Counted from the stretch's first letter, positions 1 to 9,379 are shown. The stretch: DNA of 22,534 nucleotides from Bacteroidota bacterium (GCA_023393375.1 JAEWLI010000088.1:1-22534), one strand, 5' to 3'. Numbers and translations are program-made. Notes: generated from the letters alone by a model not told the origin.

Positions 1-2774
1 GCTTCCCATTTGGCATCTGAAAATGACCGATCCTGGCTGATGATCATTTCTTTGCCTTCCACCACACTCAATTTCAGCCTGACCATTCTATCCTTCCGGC
101 TGGTATATACGGAGTCGTCGTTTATTAGCACTTTTGGATTCGTGGGAGGTTTTCTGTCGAGAATAATCTTATCCATTGCTGGTTCAGAAATATTTCCGGC
201 CTCATCCCTGAATCTGGCATAAACAATTTTTTCACCTTCATCGCCTTCCAAAATCCAGTTTTCCTTTCTGTTTTGATAAGGTTCCCATTTAGCATCCTTA
301 AACTGGGGATCATTACTTACCATCATCTCTATTGCGTGACTTACACTAATCATTAAGTTGGCCCTTTTGTCGGGATGATTAATGTACTTGTCATTGTTAT
401 TGATCAATATTTTTCCTCCTTGAGGCGGAGTTTTATCAAGAATAATATTGGCGGTATTGGACTGGGATATATTACCAGCACTATCTTTTAGTATCAAAAA
501 GACTGTTTTGGCCCCTTCTTCTCCTTCCAATTTCCACTCTATTTGTTCTGCAAACGGAGTCCACGTTATTAAATCTGGTTTATCAAATGGTTTATTGGAT
601 AGTGATAAGAAATGTGCACCTTTTGCTGTGACCGTCACAACTGTCTTCAAATCTTTGTTATTGGTAAACTGGACACCATTATCAATTAAAAACTTTTCAA
701 GTTCCGGGGCTTGTGTATCCAGCATGATGGAGGCTTCAAGCGTTTCGGATTCATTACCTGCTTCATCCCTGAATTTTGCATACACTTTTTTCTGTCCGTC
801 AGTTCCTTCAAAAGTCCATCCCATAGTTGGCTTTAAAGGCAACCATTTAGCTGAGGGAAAAGTGGATTGATGATCAACGATCATCTCTGTAGCCCCTTTC
901 GCTACAAACGATAAGGTGGCACGTTTGGTAGGATTATTTAACCATCGGGCACCATTGTTAATCAAGAGCTTGCATTCTTGAGGTGGTAATCTGTCAAGGA
1001 TAATGCCGGCAGAGATTGATGTTGAAACGTTGCCAGCTTTATCCCGGAGTTTCAAAAACAATGTTTTCGGACCATCATCTCCAGACAATACAAAACCTGA
1101 TACTGAAGGTTTTATTGACTGCCATTCCATATTTTTAAAATCAGCTGATTCGCTGAGCATCATTTCAGCAGCATCATCGACTTTGAGTAACAGGTCAACT
1201 TTCTTATCCTTATGATTGGTAAATTTATTTTTAATATCAATCACAATTTCACCCACAGGAGGTTTTGTGTCCATCATAACTTTCACTTGTGCCGGATCAG
1301 AAATATTTTCCGCTTCATCTTTGAGCCTGACATAAACTACTTTTTCACCCTCTCCTACCGGCAATTGGAATTGCCCTACTACACTTTTAAATGGTTCCCA
1401 AACCGTACTTCTGAAGATGGTTTCACTGGCCCCTATTTGCATATGCGAAGCTCCTTGTGTATCGATACTAATATTTACTTTTGATGTCGTAATCCATTCG
1501 GCACCTCCATTGATCTCCAATTTCTTAATAACCGGTTTTTCTCTATCCAGTATAATTTCTGCCTTTCCTGCTTCTGAAGGATTGCCTGCTTCATCATAAT
1601 ACCGGGCGTAAATGTATTTAATGCCATCTTGAGAATGATCCAACTGATAACCATCAATAGAAGCAACAGCAGGAACAATCGGCTTATTTTGGAAATCTAT
1701 TGAATGGCTAATCTGCATCTTTAGCAAGGAAATAGCTACTCGTGAAGTAAACTTTACATTCACTTTTCCATCAGCAGAATTTGTATATTTTGCCCCATTA
1801 TTGATTAGAATAATTGGGGGAGGAGGACCTTGGGAATCAAAAATGATATCATCTGTTGCTGCAGTGACTGTTTTGTTTCCTGCTTTATCCATGAAGAATG
1901 CCTTAATGGTTTTAGTGCCCTGTAAGGTATCAAATTCCCATTCCTTTAGCAGCTTATCATTCCCATTTTCGAAAGAAAATATTTCAGTTTTTCCCAGCCT
2001 GTCAACCAGCATTACCTTGTCAGCATCTTCAGCAGTAATCCTAATATTTACTTTTGGTGTCCGTGTAAATTTTTCATTGTCATTGATCACCACCGTGCCA
2101 TTTTTGGGAGGTTGTGTATCTACGATTATTGAGGCATTTATGGATTCACTTATATTTTGAGCGGCATCCATAAACCGGGCATGCACTGTCTTATTACCAT
2201 CTCCTGCGGGGCCCAGAATCCACGATTTTGTTTCAGCAAAATTTTCCCAAGTGGCATTTTCAAAGCCCGGTGAATTACTGATCTGCATTTTGACAGCGTC
2301 TGTGGCAGCTAAGGTTAGTACTGCTCTCATTTGCCGGTCGTTGGTGAGTTCACTCCCTCCATTAATAATTAGAGAACATCCATGTGGGGGAGAGGTATCC
2401 AGTAAAATTTCGGCATTTTCTATTGGGGATAGATTTCCAGCTTTGTCTTTGAGCCTTACATAAACGGTTTTCATGCCATCCTGCCCTTTCAGGGTAACCT
2501 GCTTTTTCTCGGTAGTATAGGGCATCCACTTACCATCCGAAAGATCAGACGATAACCCAATTTGCATCTCAGCAATGAGTTTATCATCCAGCTTCAATGA
2601 TTTAACCTCTATACTTACCTCAATCTTATTTGTTACCCGTTGTCCATTATTGATCCGAATGCCAACTAACGATGGATTATTTTGAAAGTAATGTACAGAG
2701 GAATAGCTATCAGTTGAAAAACAACATACAATGCCGAATAGCATCAGTGCCTGTAAGTATCTGATAATGATCAC
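1..2774 (-). CDS. Exported multi-repeat Ig-like surface protein (3' end beyond window)
   Basis: An open frame runs from a GTG start at 2774 leftward off the window edge, about 924 codons with no stop. The start is set by an in-frame TAA five codons upstream (2787-2789), with AAGG about 10 bases before the GTG. The N-terminus (MIIIRYLQALMLFGIVCC...) looks like a signal peptide, with no convincing lipobox. The rest is ten tandem units of 92-97 residues. Each opens with D-x-x-P-P, continues with I-N-N-G and T-N, then a W-x-x-F/W-x-L-x-G pair, and closes with K-x-V-Y-x-x-F-R-D-x-A-G-N-x-S. This pattern fits Ig/Fn3-like beta-sandwich repeats of large secreted or cell-surface proteins. The function is unknown; adhesion, or a scaffold ahead of a C-terminal domain lying outside the window, is inference. 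The gene appears monocistronic, with 349 bases of non-coding DNA upstream. That it is a real gene is near certain; its role is not. Confidence 0.9.
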   Translation of the reverse strand, partial: MIIIRYLQALMLFGIVCCFSTDSYSSVHYFQNNPSLVGIRINNGQRVTNKIEVSIEVKSLKLDDKLIAEMQIGLSSDLSDGKWMPYTTEKKQVTLKGQDGMKTVYVRLKDKAGNLSPIENAEILLDTSPPHGCSLIINGGSELTNDRQMRAVLTLAATDAVKMQISNSPGFENATWENFAETKSWILGPAGDGNKTVHARFMDAAQNISESINASIIVDTQPPKNGTVVINDNEKFTRTPKVNIRITAEDADKVMLVDRLGKTEIFSFENGNDKLLKEWEFDTLQGTKTIKAFFMDKAGNKTVTAATDDIIFDSQGPPPPIILINNGAKYTNSADGKVNVKFTSRVAISLLKMQISHSIDFQNKPIVPAVASIDGYQLDHSQDGIKYIYARYYDEAGNPSEAGKAEIILDREKPVIKKLEINGGAEWITTSKVNISIDTQGASHMQIGASETIFRSTVWEPFKSVVGQFQLPVGEGEKVVYVRLKDEAENISDPAQVKVMMDTKPPVGEIVIDIKNKFTNHKDKKVDLLLKVDDAAEMMLSESADFKNMEWQSIKPSVSGFVLSGDDGPKTLFLKLRDKAGNVSTSISAGIILDRLPPQECKLLINNGARWLNNPTKRATLSFVAKGATEMIVDHQSTFPSAKWLPLKPTMGWTFEGTDGQKKVYAKFRDEAGNESETLEASIMLDTQAPELEKFLIDNGVQFTNNKDLKTVVTVTAKGAHFLSLSNKPFDKPDLITWTPFAEQIEWKLEGEEGAKTVFLILKDSAGNISQSNTANIILDKTPPQGGKILINNNDKYINHPDKRANLMISVSHAIEMMVSNDPQFKDAKWEPYQNRKENWILEGDEGEKIVYARFRDEAGNISEPAMDKIILDRKPPTNPKVLINDDSVYTSRKDRMVRLKLSVVEGKEMIISQDRSFSDAKWE
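3..2690 (-). repeat. Ten tandem Ig-like repeat units (about 280 bp each)
   Basis: The D-x-x-P-P boundary starts units at about 2402, 2123, 1841, 1550, 1274, 998, 722, 440 and 161, reading leftward. A first unit starts near 2690 without the DxxPP, and the tenth is cut by the window edge. Unit lengths are 276-291 bp, about 93 residues. The units are clearly related in protein sequence but well diverged in DNA, so this is an old array rather than a recent expansion. Unit 3 (2123-1842) is the most divergent: the usual aromatic-rich middle is replaced by a Lys/Glu/Phe-rich stretch, while its closing D-K-A-G-N motif is kept. Confidence 0.88.
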
Positions 2775-3123
2775 CGATTTTATGCCTTAATAAAACTGAT
2801 TTATCAGATAAATTTACTCAAAAATGTAGAGAATTGATAATGGAAGGCATTTATCGATGTAATGAGGTAAGCATAATAATCAGTTTATTTCCATAAAATG
2901 AATTTAAAATCCGAATCAGCATGCTTAATGAGCAGGAATATAGATGTGGACAGGAGGATAAATTAAACATAAAAACAAATCATAATTCTCTGTTAATCAG
3001 ACATATAGGCATTTATACAACTTCCGCGTCTTTCATTTTTTCTTTCTAAAAGGTGTGTCAGAAATTACATAATCAAGAAAACATGGGCGTATTCAGAATT
3101 TAGATCTAAAGGAAATGGTCTTT
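2775..3123. other. Non-coding gap upstream of the repeat protein
   Basis: This gap of 349 bases separates the DUF885 gene from the repeat-protein gene, both on the minus strand. I see no gene or RNA in it. It must hold the promoter of the repeat protein, but there is no exact TAnnTTTG element on the minus strand. Two palindromes stand out: ATTTATC-A-GATAAAT at 2799-2813, 25 bases before the GTG start, which could be an operator; and TTTAGATCTAAA at 3099-3110, just past the DUF885 stop, which lacks a loop and so is not an obvious terminator. Confidence 0.5.
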
Positions 3124-4899
3124 TCAATTCTGAGAGGCAATCCATTTATCCACTTTTTCTTCAAGAGTGGCTAATGGCAAACATCCTGATTCCAAAATTG
3201 TATTATGAAATTCGCTAATAATAAACTTTTCGCCCAATACCTGTTCAGCTTTTGATCTCAGTTGTTTTATCTTTAGCTGACCAATCTTATAAGACAAGGC
3301 TTGACCAGGAATGGCCATGTATCTTTCTATTTCTGCAATAATACTACTTTCTGATTCTGCTTCATGAGCCAGAGAGTATTCAATTGCCTGTTCTCTTGTC
3401 CAACCTTTGGCATGCATACCTACATCAACTACCAATCTGATGGCACGGTGCATTTCCATACTTAACATACCAAAGTACTGGTAAGGATCTTCATATAATC
3501 CCAATTCCTTCCCCAATGATTCAGCATACAAAGCCCATCCTTCCCCATAAGCACTGTACCATAGAACTTTTCGGAAATCTGGTAGTTCCTCATTTTCATA
3601 TTGTAATAAAATCTGATAATGATGTCCCGGAATAGCTTCATGAAGAAATAATACTTCATCAGTGAAAATATTGTAAGTTTTGACATCAGGAACCGGCACA
3701 TAAAATATGCCTGGTCTGGAACCATCCAACGATCCGGGATTATATTCCGCACTTGCCGATTTTTCTCTGAATGCTTCTGTGCGCTTGACTTCGAATGGTG
3801 TTTTGGGAACTTTGTCGAAAAGTTTAGTTAGATGAGGTTTCATCCGATTGTGGATCTGGTTGAATTCCTGTACTACCTGCTCGGCACTATCATAAGGCAT
3901 CAGGTCACTTTTAGTCCTTATGTAGTCAAAAAATGCTTTAAGCGAACCCTTGAATCCAATTTGTTCTTTGACCTCTTCCATTTCACGAGTAAGCATTTCT
4001 ACCTCCTTTTGCCCGATTTCAAATATTTCATCAGCCGAAAGGTCAGTAGTAGTGTACCGCTTGATCAAAAGTTGGTATAGCGAATCACCCTGTGGGATAT
4101 AAGATAAACCAGAAGTGGTTCGTGACGCTGGCAAATACACATTTTCTAAAAAATCACCCATTCTTTTAAAAACAGGGATAATTTGATTCTGTAGCACTTC
4201 GCTGTAAGCTGCAGATAATTCAGCTTTTTGCTCGTCATTAAAATCCTCTGGTATTATTTTTATTGGGGAATAAAACAAATGATCATGAGCAGGTCCATGG
4301 TCAAGAGATTTAATTTGAGGTATCAATTTAAGGGAAAGACTTTGAGGTAAAACATAACCCATCTTAATACCTTTTCTCATATTCACCACCGCAGTATCCA
4401 TCCATTCTACATAATCCTCAAGTCGACTTAACCAATTATAATAATCCTTTACGGTTTTAAAAGGTTGAGCACTAGTGCCGGTTGCTAACTGGCCAATTGT
4501 AAGATGTAGCGATGAAAACTGATTGAGAGGCATCAACTCCATAGGGAAATTAAGTTCAGCCAGATTGATTTCACATTCCCATTTTAATACATCAAGACTT
4601 ATCTTTTCTTCGTCAGTTAAAGATCCCCTATCATAAATTTGAACCAGATCATGATATTTGGTATAAAATGCTTTCGCTTGAAAAATAAAATTTTGCGAAA
4701 TAAAATTGGGCAGTGTATCATTGAAATTATCTAACCCAAGAAAAGTGGCATCAAGAGGGTAAATCCTCAATTTTTCATTATGATACTCATCAAATATCTC
4801 CTCTATTGTCAGAGAATGGTTATTAATATCTTCTTGTCCTTTAGGTGTTTGACAAGAGATCCATAGTGGAATCAAAAGTAGTGAAATGGATTTTCGCAT
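3124..4899 (-). CDS. DUF885 family putative metallopeptidase, probable lipoprotein
   Basis: The protein has 591 residues, the usual length for DUF885 (PF05960). It starts with a short export signal ending at Cys16 (LWISC), a weak lipobox because Trp occupies the -3 position. Residues 420-427 read HEAIPGHH, an HExxxGH-type metal site in which His420, Glu421 and His426 are the likely zinc/catalytic residues. It is followed by the family's GEGWALYAE motif at 452-460 and a conserved C-terminal block (AESESSIIAEIERY, then MAIPGQALSYKIG). Known family members are uncharacterised or putative metal-dependent hydrolases/peptidases, so a cell-envelope peptidase role is inferred. The small lipoprotein gene ends 36 bases upstream on the same strand, suggesting co-transcription. 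The ATG at 4899 is the natural start because it precedes the hydrophobic signal directly. Confidence 0.9.
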   Translation of the reverse strand: MRKSISLLLIPLWISCQTPKGQEDINNHSLTIEEIFDEYHNEKLRIYPLDATFLGLDNFNDTLPNFISQNFIFQAKAFYTKYHDLVQIYDRGSLTDEEKISLDVLKWECEINLAELNFPMELMPLNQFSSLHLTIGQLATGTSAQPFKTVKDYYNWLSRLEDYVEWMDTAVVNMRKGIKMGYVLPQSLSLKLIPQIKSLDHGPAHDHLFYSPIKIIPEDFNDEQKAELSAAYSEVLQNQIIPVFKRMGDFLENVYLPASRTTSGLSYIPQGDSLYQLLIKRYTTTDLSADEIFEIGQKEVEMLTREMEEVKEQIGFKGSLKAFFDYIRTKSDLMPYDSAEQVVQEFNQIHNRMKPHLTKLFDKVPKTPFEVKRTEAFREKSASAEYNPGSLDGSRPGIFYVPVPDVKTYNIFTDEVLFLHEAIPGHHYQILLQYENEELPDFRKVLWYSAYGEGWALYAESLGKELGLYEDPYQYFGMLSMEMHRAIRLVVDVGMHAKGWTREQAIEYSLAHEAESESSIIAEIERYMAIPGQALSYKIGQLKIKQLRSKAEQVLGEKFIISEFHNTILESGCLPLATLEEKVDKWIASQN

Positions 4900-4935
4900 T
4901 TCGTTTATGATCTTCAGACGAATACAATTTCAGTT

Positions 4936-5367
4936 TTATTTCAACCTTTCCTCAGCCTCACGCAATGCAGTTTCCATTTCTTCTTTCACCTGTATTACTT
5001 TTTCTTTTTGGTCTTCCAGATAGGTCACTGCTTCTTCCTCAGTTTTATTATTGTAATTTCTATCGAAGTTCCGCATCCAATTCATCATAGCTTCATCTGC
5101 AGATTCCAATTGTTGTCTCAGGTTATTTAAAGTAGTCACTTCATCACCATCATTTACACCTGCTTTGGACAATGAATCAATTTTATTTCTGATTTCCTCC
5201 TTGTATCGGTGAATATCCTGCATATGTGGCATAACTTCATCATGAACAGCCATAACTTCACTATCGAGACGATCGGTTGCTGATTGGGACTCTCCTTCTT
5301 GTTGTTTTTGAGGTCCACAAGCTAAAATAAAAATCATCAATACGGGGAATAAAAAATATCTTTTCAT
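4936..5367 (-). CDS. Small coiled-coil lipoprotein, unknown function
   Basis: This 143-residue protein has a clear lipoprotein signal: a basic start, a hydrophobic stretch and the lipobox ILAC with Cys17. The mature part is entirely charged and predicted helical, with heptad-like Leu/Met/Ile spacing in two long segments (about 30-95 and 105-143), the second very rich in Glu and Lys. It looks like a small helical bundle or coiled coil tethered to a membrane. I recognise no enzymatic motif. It lies 100 bases downstream of the DUF4249 gene, with an AT-rich spacer that may carry its own promoter, and 36 bases upstream of the DUF885 gene, its likely operon partner. A chaperone, adaptor or structural role is possible but unsupported. 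Confidence 0.85.
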   Translation of the reverse strand: MKRYFLFPVLMIFILACGPQKQQEGESQSATDRLDSEVMAVHDEVMPHMQDIHRYKEEIRNKIDSLSKAGVNDGDEVTTLNNLRQQLESADEAMMNWMRNFDRNYNNKTEEEAVTYLEDQKEKVIQVKEEMETALREAEERLK

Positions 5368-5467
5368 GGAATTTATGTTAGGTTTAAAAAAATTAAAAAG
5401 TAAAAATAGTTAACAATGCGTATATTATCCAATCCTTTACTACGAAAAGTCAAAGACCTGACAATCG

Positions 5468-6553
5468 TTAATCCGCTAAAATTACCTTTTTTACTGTAGC
5501 CACCTTGTTTACTTCAAAATACCCGAGAGCAGGAACACCTTCTTCATCAAATACATTTGTTTGTGGGTTTCCCGGTATGGAGCTAAAATTACCGCCATCA
5601 TTCTGTAAAACACTTTGCAGGCTAAGATAAAAATTATAAGCTTTACGGGAAATGCCATACATGATAAATTCCACTTCGTCGCCCTCAACAAAATACCCGG
5701 GAAATTCAATACCTGAAATATTTTCTCTCAAAGCGAAATCATTGGCAATTATCAGTTGACCAGGGTGCAACCATGATTTACCTTTTCTCTTGATATCAAA
5801 ACGATAATAATTGGATTCGATCTGTGATTCGCTGGCATGAAGATATACTTTATATACATTCATTAACCTATCTTCTCTGGCGGCATCAATGATGTAAGGA
5901 TCTCCACCAAACCAAAATTCAGCAAGATCCCCATATTTATAAGTTTCCAACACTTCACTGGTATTATCAGGATTGGCGTAAACCACATGGTGCTGGAAAG
6001 CAACACCTCCGATTAAAGTATCTTCTATGGTGTAATCCGGATTAACAGTTATCAGGATTTCTTTATCCCGGTATGATCGAAAAGGTGTATCCATATCAAA
6101 ATATCGCCAGTGAGTAATGTCAAATACGGCTTTTTTGATTTCAATGGAATCAATTTCGAAATGTTGCAGATCAGCCATGGTTTCCCGGGCGGTGTAATTC
6201 TTGCCATTCCAGTCAATCTCCAAAACGTATTCAATCTGCGGCATACCTTTAAATTGTGCCAGATATAATCCTACAGAATCAATATATTCATAGTCATATA
6301 GTTCACCTCCTCCAATCACCTGTACCAGGGCATTCTTTACCAGAAGGTTTTGATCCTTGTCATACATACTTCGTGTAGTTGAAAGTCGTATTGCCTGAAT
6401 CGTATCTTGCTCGGTAATCATAGCCTCTACTACCAGCTTTGGTTCGATGCCCAAATCATAATCGTCCAATACTTCTTCACCACCAAATTCAAAAAACCTG
6501 TCGCAGCCAGTTAGTAAGGTGATGATACTGATATAAATGAATATTTTTCTCAT
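5468..6553 (-). CDS. DUF4249 lipoprotein, partner of the TonB-dependent receptor
   Basis: The 361-residue protein starts with a lipoprotein signal ending in LLTGC (Cys17), then an acidic stretch (EFGGEE, DDYD) of the kind often seen on surface-exposed Bacteroidota lipoproteins. The next segment (EPKLVVEAMITEQDTIQAI, then RLSTTRSMYD) and the beta-rich body are typical of DUF4249. These proteins are regularly encoded directly downstream of TonB-dependent receptors and probably act as an outer-membrane substrate-binding or lid subunit, comparable to SusD but unrelated in fold. Here the start lies 12 bases after the receptor stop, so the two form one operon. The substrate cannot be read from the sequence. 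A mature partner on the cell surface is inferred from family knowledge. Confidence 0.9.
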   Translation of the reverse strand: MRKIFIYISIITLLTGCDRFFEFGGEEVLDDYDLGIEPKLVVEAMITEQDTIQAIRLSTTRSMYDKDQNLLVKNALVQVIGGGELYDYEYIDSVGLYLAQFKGMPQIEYVLEIDWNGKNYTARETMADLQHFEIDSIEIKKAVFDITHWRYFDMDTPFRSYRDKEILITVNPDYTIEDTLIGGVAFQHHVVYANPDNTSEVLETYKYGDLAEFWFGGDPYIIDAAREDRLMNVYKVYLHASESQIESNYYRFDIKRKGKSWLHPGQLIIANDFALRENISGIEFPGYFVEGDEVEFIMYGISRKAYNFYLSLQSVLQNDGGNFSSIPGNPQTNVFDEEGVPALGYFEVNKVATVKKVILAD

Positions 6554-6565
6554 AACTGATTGTAT

Positions 6566-8941
6566 TTAAAATCTGAAGATATATGAAAATGATGGTAAAA
6601 TGCCGAAAAGATTTACCTGACGGATTTCTTTCAACTCTTTTAGTCCTCCACCCGGGTTATAATCATCCCTTGTATTTTCTCCTGCATCCTGAGGGTTTGT
6701 ATAAACCATATATGGATTGCGGCGGCCATATGCATTATATAGTGAAATGTTGAATTCAGACTCCCACCATCGTCCCGGAATTTCTTTGCTGTAAAAATTT
6801 AAAGACAAATCCAGACGATGAAAATCCCGTAGTTTAAATTCATTTCTTCCTGTATAATAATCTACTACTTGTCCTCTATAGTTATACGACCCTTGTGGCA
6901 ATGTCTGACTTCTTCCTGTACCATAAATCCAGGTGCCACCAATGCTCAATCTTTTACTCAAATCGTAAGTGGCTACCAACGTAGCATTGTGCCTTCTGTC
7001 GTAGGTCGGATGGTATGCTAATCCTTGATTAACCCCCGGTACTTCACGCAATACTTTTGACCAGGTATAACTTGCCCATCCTGTAAGATTCCCACTCACT
7101 TTTCTTAGCAGAAATTCAGCACCATAAGCATGCGCGGACCCCGGATTTAATTCAAGTGGAAGATCAAGATTGAAGAAAACATTGGCATTGTCCCTGAAAT
7201 CTACAATGTTTTCCATGTTTTTATAATAAACCTCTATAGAACTTTCATAAGAATGATTCCTAAAGTTTCTAAAATATCCCAAGGCTACCTGATCGGCAAT
7301 CTGTGGTTTAATATGGTATCCACTGGGCTGCCAGATTGCAATTGGCATAGGTGAGGTGCCTGTTACCATTTGGTGTACAAACTGAACCATTCGATTGTAG
7401 CTGAATTTCAATGATGTATTGTCATTAACCGACCATCGGGCAGATAATCTTGGTTCAGGCCGGATATATGTTTTTATGGGCTCCCATTTTCCAAATGACA
7501 GAGTATCGATTCGATCTGCATTAACTTTTTGTGTGGGATCTGTGATATCATCATACACAAAAATATCTGCCTGGCCTATCTCAGTAAAAGCAGATAATCT
7601 TAATCCATATTCCAAAGTCAGTTTCTGGGAAAGATTCTGTTTCAATCCCACATATAATGCATTATCAAGCGCATATTGTTTAGGAAGAGTTGTTTCTGTG
7701 AACATGGAGGTGGTATCAGTGGGAATGAACACACCGGGTTTAAAAGTTCGGTAGGAACTATTCAAACCAAAATACAAGCTATGTACGGGGTTGATATAAT
7801 ATTCAAAATGTTCCTTTAAGCTAAATTCTTCCAAACCGGCACGCCAATCGACACCAAAACCAGGAAATTTTTGAATGTTTTTATAGTCGAAATTGCTGTA
7901 AATAAGAGATGTATTCCAGAAGAGCCTTTTATTGAAAATATGGTTCCAACGGACAGTTAGTGTGCTGTTACCCCAATCCCATGAGAACAAATCATCCAAT
8001 AAAGCCATTTTGTCCCTTCCCGAATAAAAAGCTACAAACACCTTATTGCTAGGGTTAATATCGAAATTTATTTTTGCGTTGATATCATAAAAATAGGGTT
8101 TCAAAATAGCATCTTTCGGCAAAAAGAGATCCAAATAAGATCTTCTACCGGAAATAATAAAAGAACTCCGATCTTTAATAATTGGGCCTTCTGCCAGAAT
8201 TCTTGATGCCAACATTCCTATTCCCACTTCCCCTCCAAACCGTTGGTTGTTTCCATCTTTGGTGCGCACATCAAGTATGGAAGCCAAACGTCCACCATAC
8301 ATAGAAGGAATACCACCTTTTAATAATTCTGAATTCTTTATAGAAGAAGAGTTAAATACAGAAACCAAACCAAACAAATGAGAGGGGTCGTAAACTGGAG
8401 CTTCATCGAGCAATATAAGATTATGGTCTACATTGCCACCACGAACAAAATATGATCCGGATCCTTCACCGGCGATCAAAACACCTGGCATTAATTGAAT
8501 AGTTTTAATGATGTCAGGTTCCCCAAATAATGGTGGCAGCTTTTTTACCTGTTGAATATCCATCCTCATCCTGCTCATGGTCACTTCCGACACATTTTCA
8601 TCAATAGGCCGGTCGGTGATTATAATTTCCTGCATGGCTTTCACTTCGGGCAACATTTTAATGTTTAAGGTAGTGTTGCCGGTGAGTGTAATTTTTTGTA
8701 CCTGCGTTTGATAACCCACTGAAGTAATCCTTAATTCATAATCTCCTTGAGGCAACATTATCGAATAAAAACCATATACATTGGTTACTGCACCTACTCC
8801 ACGGGAAGGTTCATATATGGTCACACCAATCAAATCTTCCCCATTGTCCGAATCTTTGATGTATCCACTTACTGCATACCGTTGTTGGGCAAAAAGATGG
8901 TTAAATCCAACCAGAAAAAATAAAATAAAAAGGTTTTTCAT
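6566..8941 (-). CDS. TonB-dependent outer-membrane receptor with carboxypeptidase-regulatory-like domain
   Basis: The 791-residue protein has a type I signal (residues 1-18, cleavage after HLFA), then a carboxypeptidase-regulatory-like beta-sandwich (about 22-108, with GVTIYEP and TNVYGFYSIMLPQGDYEL). A plug domain follows (about 130-250, including PDIIKTIQLMPGV, YFVRGGNVDHNLILLDEAPVYDP and GGRLASILDV), then a beta-barrel to the C-terminus. The last residues, SYIFRF, end in the aromatic residue used for barrel insertion by the Bam complex. The protein takes up an unknown ligand across the outer membrane with TonB-ExbBD energy. It is short for a SusC-type protein and matches the class paired with DUF4249. 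It is the first gene of the operon; a TAnnTTTG-type element lies about 70 bases upstream. No sigma/anti-sigma pair is adjacent. Confidence 0.95.
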   Translation of the reverse strand: MKNLFILFFLVGFNHLFAQQRYAVSGYIKDSDNGEDLIGVTIYEPSRGVGAVTNVYGFYSIMLPQGDYELRITSVGYQTQVQKITLTGNTTLNIKMLPEVKAMQEIIITDRPIDENVSEVTMSRMRMDIQQVKKLPPLFGEPDIIKTIQLMPGVLIAGEGSGSYFVRGGNVDHNLILLDEAPVYDPSHLFGLVSVFNSSSIKNSELLKGGIPSMYGGRLASILDVRTKDGNNQRFGGEVGIGMLASRILAEGPIIKDRSSFIISGRRSYLDLFLPKDAILKPYFYDINAKINFDINPSNKVFVAFYSGRDKMALLDDLFSWDWGNSTLTVRWNHIFNKRLFWNTSLIYSNFDYKNIQKFPGFGVDWRAGLEEFSLKEHFEYYINPVHSLYFGLNSSYRTFKPGVFIPTDTTSMFTETTLPKQYALDNALYVGLKQNLSQKLTLEYGLRLSAFTEIGQADIFVYDDITDPTQKVNADRIDTLSFGKWEPIKTYIRPEPRLSARWSVNDNTSLKFSYNRMVQFVHQMVTGTSPMPIAIWQPSGYHIKPQIADQVALGYFRNFRNHSYESSIEVYYKNMENIVDFRDNANVFFNLDLPLELNPGSAHAYGAEFLLRKVSGNLTGWASYTWSKVLREVPGVNQGLAYHPTYDRRHNATLVATYDLSKRLSIGGTWIYGTGRSQTLPQGSYNYRGQVVDYYTGRNEFKLRDFHRLDLSLNFYSKEIPGRWWESEFNISLYNAYGRRNPYMVYTNPQDAGENTRDDYNPGGGLKELKEIRQVNLFGILPSFSYIFRF

Positions 8942-9379
8942 AAAGCTGATTGTTAAAAAAGTTAAAAATTCATGTTCTTTAGTCTGACACCCAATTGCAT
9001 TTATTGGTGCAAAAGTAGAACCGAAGAATAATCGAACCGGAATAAATGAGAAATATTTTATAGATTGCTAATTACATTTACGAGCGTAGAATAATAGGGA
9101 TAAATGGCTATAATATTATTAATTATTCTTTTTATAATAACCTCTGAAAGCTCTGTTGACATCGAAAAAACTATTTACATAGAAAATTAAATGATTTTAA
9201 ACATGTTATATATTTCTGAATATTTGCACATTCGGAGCATATTTAAAAATTATGTTAAATATGTTTGTTGAAACACTCGATTATTTTTATGTTTTTTACC
9301 AAAAACCAAATAAGACTGAATTAGTAAACGGATCTGATAAGGAAGATTTCGTATGAAATAAATGTGAGAGTATACAAAT
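8942..9379. other. Divergent AT-rich intergenic region
   Basis: This gap of 438 bases lies between the leftward receptor operon and the rightward JAB-like gene. Its left end holds the probable receptor promoter (9010-9017) and a GAACCG direct repeat. The part from about 9050 to 9370 is strikingly AT-rich. A 34-codon frame (ATG 9252 to TGA 9356, MLNMFVETLDYF...) exists but has no recognisable family and is of a size expected by chance here. No tRNA, IS end or clear terminator is visible. Confidence 0.5.
9010..9017 (-). promoter_or_regulatory. Candidate promoter -7 element for the TonB receptor operon
   Basis: On the minus strand this reads TACTTTTG, an exact match to the Bacteroidota -7 consensus TAnnTTTG, about 70 bases before the receptor ATG. 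No clean TTG -33 box is present at the usual spacing; instead a direct repeat CGGTTC-N10-CGGTTC (minus strand; plus positions 9034-9039 and 9018-9023) directly precedes the -7 element and could be a regulator site. This is a sequence match only. Confidence 0.45.

Noticed and set aside
448..870. 140-codon open frame on the plus strand, one of several within 1-2774
   Set aside because: It lies antisense to the continuous minus-strand repeat protein, and similar frames recur in step with the repeats, so they are shadows of the repeated coding sequence.
3..2690. Regular spacing of about 280 bp considered as a CRISPR-like or DNA-level repeat
   Set aside because: The units are coding, diverged in DNA and far longer than CRISPR repeat-spacer units; the periodicity is that of a protein domain.
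3099..3110. Perfect 12-base palindrome TTTAGATCTAAA after the DUF885 gene
   Set aside because: It has no loop and no adjacent T-run, and palindromes of this size in AT-rich DNA can arise by chance, so it is not called as a terminator.
9252..9356. 34-codon frame (ATG to TGA) upstream of the JAB-like gene
   Set aside because: It is very short, in AT-rich DNA, matches no known family and has no convincing ribosome binding site. It could be a leader or remnant, but the sequence does not support a call.
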